The notes beneath the pieces are model-generated. The model was given only the letters and a program-made list of their open reading frames with translations, was not told where the DNA came from and searched no databases. Below, one piece after another: positions 32,734-40,041 of a stretch of DNA of 64,000 nucleotides. Both the position numbers and the translations under genes were made by a program. The DNA is taken from positions 50,334 through 114,333 of the forward strand of contig JAAWBS010000054.1 of assembly GCA_022792815.1 (NCBI GenBank), given 5' to 3'. This DNA comes from Hungatella sp. (lineage in GTDB: Bacteria > Bacillota > Clostridia > Lachnospirales > Lachnospiraceae). Position 1 is the first letter of the stretch, and each line of letters starts with the position of its first letter.

Positions 32734-33855
32734 ATGCCCCAGTTAACGATCTTGATCAAGCCGGCCTCAGGCAACTGCAATATGAGGTGCCGTTACTGCT
32801 TCTACGCAGACGAACAGGAGCACCGGGAGGTGTCCTCCCACGGAATCATGAAGAGAGATACCATGCACGCCATCGTGGACCGGGCTCTTGAGTTTGCCGA
32901 CGGAATCTGCACCATAGCCTTTCAGGGCGGGGAGCCGACTCTGGCGGGGCTGGATTTTTACCGGGATCTGGCTGAGTATATCGGGGGACGTCCCAACCCC
33001 AAGAAGATCCGGTTCCATTTTGCCATCCAGACCAACGGTTACTGCGTGGACGAGGAATGGGCCCGATTTTGGGCGGAGAACCGCTATCTGGTAGGCGTAT
33101 CCTTAGACGGACCGAAGGATCTTCACGACCGCTACCGGAAGGATGCCGCGGGAAAAGGCACTTTCAACCGGATTATGGCGTCCATCCGTCTGTTGGAGCG
33201 ATATCATGTGGACTATAATATCCTGACCGTGGTTACGGCGGCTACGGCCAGAAACGGCCAGAAGCTGTACAATTTCTTTCGGAAGAACAACATGCACTAC
33301 CAGCAGTACATCGAGTGCTTGGATCCCATCGGAGAGGTTCCGGGGGGACAGGAATACTCCCTGACTCCGGAGAAATATGAGGCATTCTTAAAGGGGCTTT
33401 TCGATGCCTGGTATCTGGACGCCAAGCAGGGACATCCGGCTTACAACCGGTATTTCGAGAACCTTCTGATGATCATAGACGGCCAGGTTCCAGAAAGCTG
33501 CAACATGAGGGGAGTCTGCGGAAACCAGTGGGTCATCGAGGCGGACGGAAGCACCTATCCCTGTGATTTCTACGCGCTGGACCAGTGGCTTCTGGGCAAT
33601 ATAAAGGAAGACTCCTTTGAGAAGATGGACGAGCGCCGGGAGGAGTTGGGTTTTGTGACATGGTCTGCCCGCGTCCATGAGGACTGTCGGGACTGTAAGT
33701 GGTTCGGGCTGTGCCGCGGCGGATGCAGACGAAACCGGGAACCGGTGACCTGCGACAGCACGGGAAGAAATTATTTCTGCAGTGCTTACAAAGGATTCTT
33801 CGAGTATGCCTATCCCAGATTGGCGGAGGTGTATCGGGGGATCAGAGAAAGATAG
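32734..33855 (+). CDS. anaerobic sulfatase-maturating enzyme (radical SAM)
   Basis: A 373-residue radical-SAM protein with a SPASM-type C-terminus. The N-terminal CNMRCRYC at 15-22 is the CX3CX2C motif for the SAM-binding 4Fe-4S cluster. It is followed by FQGGEPTLAGL (GGEP motif, about 70). The auxiliary cluster cysteines are in CNMRGVCGNQW, STYPCDFY and CRDCKWFGLCRGGCRRN (about 310-335). The opening PQLTILIKPASGNCN and the overall length match anSMEs, which convert the Cys of C-x-P-x-R sulfatases to formylglycine without oxygen. All three sulfatases in this window are Cys-type, so it is their likely activator. GGAGGAG precedes ATG 32734. Confidence 0.94.
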   Translation: MPQLTILIKPASGNCNMRCRYCFYADEQEHREVSSHGIMKRDTMHAIVDRALEFADGICTIAFQGGEPTLAGLDFYRDLAEYIGGRPNPKKIRFHFAIQTNGYCVDEEWARFWAENRYLVGVSLDGPKDLHDRYRKDAAGKGTFNRIMASIRLLERYHVDYNILTVVTAATARNGQKLYNFFRKNNMHYQQYIECLDPIGEVPGGQEYSLTPEKYEAFLKGLFDAWYLDAKQGHPAYNRYFENLLMIIDGQVPESCNMRGVCGNQWVIEADGSTYPCDFYALDQWLLGNIKEDSFEKMDERREELGFVTWSARVHEDCRDCKWFGLCRGGCRRNREPVTCDSTGRNYFCSAYKGFFEYAYPRLAEVYRGIRER

Positions 33856-33861
33856 GATAAG

Positions 33862-33901
33862 CAATCCCCCGCTGACTGCCGAAGGCATACGCGGGGGATT
33901 G
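33862..33901. terminator. bidirectional intrinsic terminator
   Basis: An 11-bp perfect stem, CAATCCCCCGC / GCGGGGGATTG, with an 18-base loop lies between the convergent maturase and LacI genes, closing both units. Confidence 0.85.
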
Positions 33902-33915
33902 GTGTGAATTTGAAA

Positions 33916-34947
33916 TCACCTCTCATTTTGTTTCTGTGAAAAGATTGGCTGTGCATGATGCGGGAGGTTTCCGCGGCTGGCTTTTCCGATGCTCTCCCGC
34001 CGGATGAACTCCGCCTGAATGGTCTGTCTGGCCGGAGGAAGCTCCCGCTCCGGGTGCATCTCGGCCAGCAGCTGGTGCATCAGGAGAGAACCCAAGGTGA
34101 ACGCATGGCTCTGAATGGTGGACAGGGGCGGGATGGTGTAGGCGGTGTTGCTGATTCCGTCACAGCCCGCGACGGACACGTCATCCGGGACTTTAAGACC
34201 GGCCTCCCACAGCCGTTTCATGGCCCCGATGGCCATCAAGTCATTGATGGCGAAGATTCCGGTAAAGACTTCCCCCCGCGCCAGCAACCGATCTGTGGCC
34301 TCATAGCCGGCATTTTCGTCTGTGACACCGGTGCCGTTGATAAACAAACCGGGACAGGCATCCATCCTATAGCACCCCATGGCATCCTGCAGGTCATGAA
34401 GTCTGGGATGGGAGGGATGTTCCAGAGGAATTCCGCTTAAAAAGGCGATGCGTCGGTGTCCCAGCCCGTGAAAGGTTTCTATCATATCAAAGATCGCCTG
34501 TCGATAGCTGATCCCCAGGGTCGAATTCTCCATGGCCATGGGGAGGCTTAGGTCAGAGTAATCCTTGGTATGGGAACCGACTGCCAGGATCACGCCGTCC
34601 ACGCCCCGGGAGATCAGCTCGAACATAGCGGCTTTCGAGGAATAGTTGGCGGAGAGGATGGAGACAATGTAGCCCTTTTCCTCCGCGACATGCTGAACGC
34701 CCCGGAGAATCCTTCCGTAATGGGGATTTTGGATATTGTCCACCAGCATGGCGATATGCTTGGTCTCCTTTGTGACCAGACTTTTAGCCAGCAGATTGGG
34801 ATGGTAATCCAGGGCTTTTATGGCATCCAGTACCCGCTGCTTTACCTCGGGAGTGATATTTTTGGTGTTATTAATTACATAAGATACGGTTGCCTCTGAT
34901 ACGTCCGCCATTTTTGCGACGTCCTTGCGGGTAACGTTTTTTTTCAT
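33916..34947 (-). CDS. LacI-family transcriptional regulator
   Basis: A 343-residue LacI/GalR repressor. The helix-turn-helix TRKDVAKMADVSEATVSYVI is followed by the hinge (HPNLLAKSLVT) and an effector domain (for example IFAINDLMAIGAMKRL and VAGCDGISNTAYTIPPLSTI). ATG 34947 is chosen because the HTH then starts at residue 5 and GAGGA precedes it; an in-frame ATG at 35052 would add 35 residues unlike the family. It is divergent from the propeller-permease transporter operon and is the obvious candidate to bind the palindrome at 35202-35215. The effector is probably the transported saccharide. Confidence 0.93.
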   Translation of the reverse strand: MKKNVTRKDVAKMADVSEATVSYVINNTKNITPEVKQRVLDAIKALDYHPNLLAKSLVTKETKHIAMLVDNIQNPHYGRILRGVQHVAEEKGYIVSILSANYSSKAAMFELISRGVDGVILAVGSHTKDYSDLSLPMAMENSTLGISYRQAIFDMIETFHGLGHRRIAFLSGIPLEHPSHPRLHDLQDAMGCYRMDACPGLFINGTGVTDENAGYEATDRLLARGEVFTGIFAINDLMAIGAMKRLWEAGLKVPDDVSVAGCDGISNTAYTIPPLSTIQSHAFTLGSLLMHQLLAEMHPERELPPARQTIQAEFIRRESIGKASRGNLPHHAQPIFSQKQNER

Positions 34948-35163
34948 TTGCCAATCCTCATCGGGTGTGCTTACATCATCTGATCGGTGTCCGGATACAA
35001 GCAGTTTCGTTTTTTCTTTGACTTCCGTGTTCCCATACCGCAAGTATAACACAAGCCGCTGCTTTTGGCTACCTCAACCCCCTCTAAGACCGGGGTGTAT
35101 GTTGTCTCAGACCTTTTGCCTTTGACAGTATATTGTTTTTTATCCGGGGGCTGAAAATAAAGA

Positions 35164-35192
35164 TTGACAAAAAGAATATTGTATAGTAAAAT
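35164..35192 (+). promoter_or_regulatory. sigma-A promoter of the SBP/propeller-permease operon
   Basis: TTGACA at 35164-35169 and TAAAAT at 35187-35192 are spaced by 17 bp. The start of transcription would fall at about 35199, right next to the LacI-type palindrome. The leader to ATG 35381 is about 180 bases long. Confidence 0.78.
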
Positions 35193-35201
35193 ACGATAAA
35201 A

Positions 35202-35215
35202 GTTACGCGTGTAAC
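35202..35215. promoter_or_regulatory. LacI-type operator GTTACGCGTGTAAC
   Basis: A 14-bp sequence with palindromic arms GTTAC / GTAAC around a GCGT core, positioned just after the -10 box so that a bound repressor would block initiation. It differs from the CAAACGTTTG operators, which fits control by the adjacent, different LacI protein. Confidence 0.7.
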
Positions 35216-35300
35216 CAAATCATAAAACAGACGAAATAACCATACTACAAGAGAGAAGAGGCAAAAACAATGGTTAAATTGCCTGGGCAACCAATGCACA

Positions 35301-35328
35301 AGGTGTTATTTTATATCAAATAATACCC
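35301..35328. other. inverted repeat in the leader
   Basis: GGTGTTATTT and AAATAATACC flank a six-base centre (one mismatch in ten pairs) in the leader of the 35381 gene. It could be a second operator or an RNA hairpin; nothing more can be said. Confidence 0.4.
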
Positions 35329-35380
35329 ACTCTGCCGCGAGAGGTGACGGCTCGGGCAGATAAAACAAGGAGAAGAACGT

Positions 35381-37081
35381 ATGAAAAGAGAAAAGTCGCT
35401 TGTGATGCTGTTGGCAGCTGCGATAGTCACGGGAAGCCTGGCAGGATGTAAAACCAAAGGGCAGAATGAGGGAACGAGCCCGTCGGCGGCAAAGGAGGCC
35501 CCCACGGAGCAATCCACAGGCAAACCCGCAGATACTCCTGCGGACCCCTCCGCTGAAGCGTTGACAGACACCCCAAAGGAACAGACGATCGTGGTGAGTA
35601 CCTCCACAAGGTCCGGCATGCAGGAGGGCTGGGAGGCAGTGGCCAGGGCATACAGCGAGATCCATCCGGAGATAACGGTTAAGATTGATCTGAAGTCTGA
35701 TGACGGTTACGATCAATGGCTGCAGAATGTCTTTGCCAACAACGAGACGACCAATGTGGATATTGTCAGCATTAACAAGGACGGAGGTTCTGCCACCGGC
35801 AAGTACATCGACTGGAACGATTATATGGAGATGGACAGTCCCTACTCGGAAGGAGTGTGGAAGGAGCAGTTTGATTATGCCTCTCAGTCCATGGCAGACG
35901 GAGGAAAACTGAAATCCCTTTGCTTAGACACCACCCAGGTTATGTGGTTTTACAATACCGAGATCTTTCAGGAGGTCGGTGTGGAGATACCGACTACATG
36001 GACAGAACTGATAGACGTCTGTGAGAAGCTTTCAGCGGCAGGATACCAGCCCATTGCCATGGACGGTGATTATGACAGCTTCTACGGAGGAACTATGGGA
36101 TGGCTGAACTGGGTCTATACCGATCAGACTACCCGCTCTACCATAGAACTGTGGAGGAGCCAGGAGGGCGACTATACTTATGATCCGGACATTGACGGTG
36201 TGTGGAAATTTGATCCTTCGGATCCTCACAACGATGACAATTCCAGGGTGACGAGAAATGTGGTGCGTTTTTATAAAGCGGTAAAGGATCAGACCTATAC
36301 GGCTGAGACCGAGGGGATGAAGACCGTGTGGTCGAACCTGGCGGATGTGTTCCCCAAATACGCAGGCGGGGATGCCATGTTCGGAACCAACAATGACGGC
36401 GCAACCTCCCTTTTCTATCAGGGCAAAGCGGCCATGATGGTGGACGGCGGCTGGGGCATCGTCGAGTTTATTAATAATATGAAGGCCATCGCAAGCGGGG
36501 AAACGGTTCAGCTGGGAGAGAAGGACAACCCGGAGACCGTGGACAGCGCGTCGGTATTTCAGCTGGGCACCTTCGCGATGCCCTCCATGGAAGGCCCAGG
36601 GATCGAGGCGCCTGCCAGGACCGTGGAAGTGGCCCAGGGGTATCTGGGTGCAGTCTCCAAGGATCAGGAGCACAATGATGCGGTGGCGGATTTTATGATG
36701 TATTACTCCTCCTCCACCGGGATGGGAGTATTCCTGGATGCCGCCCTTGCGGCAGGTTATGCGCCCAACGGCCCGTCTCTGGTCTACGGTGTAACCTATC
36801 CGGACGACATCGCCGGCGCATTTGCCAACATCAAGTATATCGGTAATTGTCAGAAACATTATGGCAGAGCCTTATGCCGGGGGTTAAATGACCTGCCGGA
36901 ATCCACCCGTGAATTTTACAATAACGCCTACGCATACCTTACCGGCGCGATCACGGTGGATCAATATCTGGAAAAGCAGGAGAACAATATGCTGACTTAT
37001 CTGGAACCGGCCCTGGAGGCAAAGGGGATCACCATGGAGGATCTGGAGAATCCGGCCGCCAAGCCGGCAGGGCTAAAATGA
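35381..37081 (+). CDS. carbohydrate ABC transporter substrate-binding lipoprotein
   Basis: A 566-residue family-1 extracellular solute-binding protein. The signal peptide MKREK plus hydrophobic core ends in the lipobox SLAGC (Cys23), followed by a Thr/Pro/Ser-rich linker to about residue 65. The mature domain starts QTIVVSTSTRSGMQEGWEAV and has the usual W-rich ligand region (MGWLNWVYTDQ). It is larger than the common 420-450-residue sugar binders. It is first in an operon with two CUT1-type permeases, a GH78 enzyme and accessory proteins. A strong hairpin follows at 37116-37145. The ligand is probably an oligosaccharide or rhamnoside (inference). Confidence 0.92.
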   Translation: MKREKSLVMLLAAAIVTGSLAGCKTKGQNEGTSPSAAKEAPTEQSTGKPADTPADPSAEALTDTPKEQTIVVSTSTRSGMQEGWEAVARAYSEIHPEITVKIDLKSDDGYDQWLQNVFANNETTNVDIVSINKDGGSATGKYIDWNDYMEMDSPYSEGVWKEQFDYASQSMADGGKLKSLCLDTTQVMWFYNTEIFQEVGVEIPTTWTELIDVCEKLSAAGYQPIAMDGDYDSFYGGTMGWLNWVYTDQTTRSTIELWRSQEGDYTYDPDIDGVWKFDPSDPHNDDNSRVTRNVVRFYKAVKDQTYTAETEGMKTVWSNLADVFPKYAGGDAMFGTNNDGATSLFYQGKAAMMVDGGWGIVEFINNMKAIASGETVQLGEKDNPETVDSASVFQLGTFAMPSMEGPGIEAPARTVEVAQGYLGAVSKDQEHNDAVADFMMYYSSSTGMGVFLDAALAAGYAPNGPSLVYGVTYPDDIAGAFANIKYIGNCQKHYGRALCRGLNDLPESTREFYNNAYAYLTGAITVDQYLEKQENNMLTYLEPALEAKGITMEDLENPAAKPAGLK

Positions 37082-37115
37082 TGGTCAGATACATGGCTTT
37101 ACATACATCGTCGGC

Positions 37116-37152
37116 GGGGGAGAGCAGGGTGTCTGCCTCTCCCCCTCGTTTT
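37116..37152 (+). terminator. intrinsic terminator or attenuator after the SBP gene
   Basis: GGGGGAGAGCAG and CTGCCTCTCCCCC form a strong stem with one bulge, followed by TCGTTTT. It lies between the binding-protein gene and the permease gene of the same operon, so it probably lowers read-through and keeps the binding protein in excess. Confidence 0.75.
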
Positions 37153-37196
37153 ACGGTTCCCCAGACAAGAGTCAGGACAAAGAAGGAATGTGAGGA

Positions 37197-39170
37197 ATGA
37201 AGAGAAGAGCAGTATGGTATGTGGTGATCGCGGCAGCCTTTTTGCTGACGGCAGCCTGTGTCGGAGTCAAGCTGGTCTCGGAGAAACGGGCGGAGGGTAT
37301 GGAACGGGTGGAGGCGCCTACCCGGGACAGCAATCGGAGTATCGTCTATGATCAGGAGCGTGGGATCCTGTATACCGGCGGACACAACGGCACCCTGGCT
37401 GCGTACCGGGACGGGGAGAAACTGTGGGAGGCAAAAGCGGAGGGCGCACACCGCAAGCTGGTATTAGGGAAAAACGGCGAGAAGCTGTACGCGGCCAACG
37501 AGGCCAATCGGGTCTATGTGTATCGGACTTCGGACGGGCAGCAGCTTCTCTCCGTCAATGTCCAGAGGAGGGTGGTGGGACTGGCAGTCGACGAGGAGGA
37601 ATCACGGATCGCGGTGATCACCAACACCGGAGAGTCAAAATCGAACTTGATCTTCTATTCGCCGGAGGGGGAGGAATTGTCTAACATCCCATATACGACA
37701 CAGCTGAAGGGAATCGAGTTCTGTGACGACAATGAGACGCTGCTGCTGGCCAATAAGCGAGGAGAGATTACGCGCATCACCCAGAGGGGAGAGGCGCTGG
37801 ATATGTACCGCGTCAATTTTGAAGTCATTCAGATGAAAAAATGGAAAGGCACCTATTGGGCTGTGGCGAAAAACGGCATATACGTGGCGCTGGATCAGGA
37901 TCTGAACTGCATAAGAAGCGGGAAGATCGACAACACGGTGAAGGCAAAGATCAGCGCGGTGGGGGTGGATACCGAAGGCCGCTATGTTCTGGTGGGGACG
38001 GAAGAAGGCTACCTGTTTGTGATGGATGAGAAAGACCGGCAGATCTACATGGCTGACATGAAGGCTAAGATCACGGACACCGGGACATCCCGACAGGGCA
38101 TCTATGTGGCAGGGTATGGGGACTATGTCTGGCAGGCCCACGCAGACAACCTGGCGCATATCGGACTGTATCAGTCTCTTTCCGCAGCCGCTCAGTATGG
38201 AATCTGTATCTTTGCGGCTGTGACGACCCTGGGCATCCTGATGTGTATCCCCAAGGCGAAGAGCACTGCCGCAGAGTTTTTAAAGAAGATATGGCGTTAC
38301 CGGATGGCCTACCTGATGCTTTTGCCCATTTTTCTTCTGCTGTTCTTCTTCAATTACCGGGGGACCTTCCGGGCGTTGGTGCGGGCTTTCACCAACTGGT
38401 CAGCCGGCAATCACACGGCGGCAGAGATTGATTTTATCGGTCTGGACAATTTCAGGACCATGGTGAAGGAAGGGTACTTTATGGTGGGCATCCGGAATCT
38501 GATCCTGATTCTGGCGACAAATGTGTTGAAGCATCTGACCGTACCTATGCTGGTGGCCTGGCTGATCTATTCGATCAAAGGCGACCGGAGGAAATATGTC
38601 CACAGGTTTCTGTTTGTTCTTCCCATCGTTGTGCCGGGAGTGGTCGGTGCACTGGTGTGGCAGAAGATCTACGATCCTTCCATCGGTTTGTTAAACCAGA
38701 TTCTGGGAGTGCTGCATCTTGAGTCCTGGCAGAGAGTATGGCTGGGCGACGCCAAGACGGCCATATGGGCGGTTATCTTTATGGGCTTCCCCTTTGTGAG
38801 CGCCATGGCCCTGCTGGTGTACTACGGCGGCCTGATCAACATAGGGGACGATATGATCGAGTCCGCCAGGATCGACGGAGGCGGAAGATGGGAGATCTTC
38901 TGGAAGATTCAGCTTCCGATGATTCGGCCCCAGATCAGTATGATCATGACCCTGACCATCTTAAACTCTATGAAAGAATTTAACAGCATCTATATCCTGA
39001 CCAGCGGGGGGCCGGGGACCGCCACCTATGTGCCTGCCCTGGAGCTGTACCTGAATGTGAAACAATACGGGAGATATGGGTACGCCTCTGCCCTGGGAAT
39101 CCTTCTCCTGATCGCCACAGTAGCCGTAACCATGGTCAGCAACCGGCTGACGAGAGGAAAGGAGGAGTGA
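37197..39170 (+). CDS. sugar ABC permease with N-terminal beta-propeller domain
   Basis: A 657-residue fusion. An N-terminal membrane anchor (about 5-27) is followed by roughly 290 residues of repeated blades of the WD40/PQQ type (for example RSIVYDQERGILYTGGHNG, RKLVLGKNGEKLYAANEAN, GIEFCDDNETLLLANKRG, AVGVDTEGRYVLVGTEEGY). Then comes a helix near 328-348 and a MalF/UgpA-type permease domain (about 370-655), with the EAA loop ESARIDGGGRWEIFWKIQLP near 555-574. Normal permeases of this type have about 300 residues. If the anchor crosses once, the propeller lies outside the membrane, where it could meet the binding protein or ligand (inference). It has no adjacent ATPase and presumably uses a shared MsmK/UgpC-type one. 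Confidence 0.88.
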   Translation: MKRRAVWYVVIAAAFLLTAACVGVKLVSEKRAEGMERVEAPTRDSNRSIVYDQERGILYTGGHNGTLAAYRDGEKLWEAKAEGAHRKLVLGKNGEKLYAANEANRVYVYRTSDGQQLLSVNVQRRVVGLAVDEEESRIAVITNTGESKSNLIFYSPEGEELSNIPYTTQLKGIEFCDDNETLLLANKRGEITRITQRGEALDMYRVNFEVIQMKKWKGTYWAVAKNGIYVALDQDLNCIRSGKIDNTVKAKISAVGVDTEGRYVLVGTEEGYLFVMDEKDRQIYMADMKAKITDTGTSRQGIYVAGYGDYVWQAHADNLAHIGLYQSLSAAAQYGICIFAAVTTLGILMCIPKAKSTAAEFLKKIWRYRMAYLMLLPIFLLLFFFNYRGTFRALVRAFTNWSAGNHTAAEIDFIGLDNFRTMVKEGYFMVGIRNLILILATNVLKHLTVPMLVAWLIYSIKGDRRKYVHRFLFVLPIVVPGVVGALVWQKIYDPSIGLLNQILGVLHLESWQRVWLGDAKTAIWAVIFMGFPFVSAMALLVYYGGLINIGDDMIESARIDGGGRWEIFWKIQLPMIRPQISMIMTLTILNSMKEFNSIYILTSGGPGTATYVPALELYLNVKQYGRYGYASALGILLLIATVAVTMVSNRLTRGKEE

Positions 39171-39175
39171 CAGGT

Positions 39176-40021
39176 ATGAAACAGCGCAGTGAAAAGAAAA
39201 GAAAAGAGAACCGGTTTCAGGCGATCATCGAGGTGATCATGGTGCTTGTGCTGACTTCCTCGTTTATTCCGATGCTCCTCATGATTATGATGTCCTTCAA
39301 ATCCACCTGGGAGGTGTACAACAACTTTTTTGGCCTGCCCAGGGCGATACAGTGGTCCAACTATGTGGGCGCAGTCCGGTTTCTCATCGGGAATATGTGG
39401 AATACCCTGGGGGTCGTCCTGGCGGCAGTCCTGTTGACCTTGGTGCTGTCGACCCTGGGAGGTTATGTGTTTGCCACAAAGACATTTCCCGGAAAAAACT
39501 TCCTTTTTTCTATGATCGTTGTCACTATGATGATCCCCGGTGTCTTGTCTCTTGCGGCCAATTATACCCTGATTATCGAATATGGACTCCTTGATTCCAG
39601 TTGGGCTCTGATTCTCCATTGGGTCACCGGAGGGCAGGTGCTGGGGATTATACTCTGCCGAAACTCCATCGAGGCCCTTCCAAGGGATCTCTATGAGGCG
39701 GCGAGAATCGAGGGCTGCGGAGAATTCCATCTGCTGACCAGTATCACCGTTCCCCTGGTGAAGCCCATTCTCTCCACCGTCGCAGTCCTAAAGGTGGTGG
39801 ACTACTACAACGATTTCATATGGCCCATGATGGTGATCGAATCCAATCGCAAACAGGTGGTGACGGTGGTGCTGAAGGTGTTTACATCCTCCCAGGATCT
39901 GTCCAATGTCGGGATTATGTTTGCAGGGTATGTGATCGCCACCATTCCGCTGCTGATTCTTTTCCTGTTTACCTCAAGGCTCTATATGGAAGGTCTGACG
40001 GCAGGCGCGGTGAAAGGGTAA
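39176..40021 (+). CDS. carbohydrate ABC transporter permease (MalG-like)
   Basis: A 281-residue CUT1-family inner-membrane permease. It has six predicted helices (first: EVIMVLVLTSSFIPMLLMIMM), a MalG-like segment MSFKSTWEVYNNFFGLP, and the EAA loop EAARIEGCGEFHLLTSITVPLVKP near residues 175-198. ATG 39176 is preferred because GGAGGAG lies 8 bp upstream. It starts 5 bp after the fused permease stop and must pair with it. It is followed by the rhamnosidase gene. Confidence 0.93.
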   Translation: MKQRSEKKRKENRFQAIIEVIMVLVLTSSFIPMLLMIMMSFKSTWEVYNNFFGLPRAIQWSNYVGAVRFLIGNMWNTLGVVLAAVLLTLVLSTLGGYVFATKTFPGKNFLFSMIVVTMMIPGVLSLAANYTLIIEYGLLDSSWALILHWVTGGQVLGIILCRNSIEALPRDLYEAARIEGCGEFHLLTSITVPLVKPILSTVAVLKVVDYYNDFIWPMMVIESNRKQVVTVVLKVFTSSQDLSNVGIMFAGYVIATIPLLILFLFTSRLYMEGLTAGAVKG

Positions 40022-40041
40022 ATTAGGAGGTTTGAAAAACT

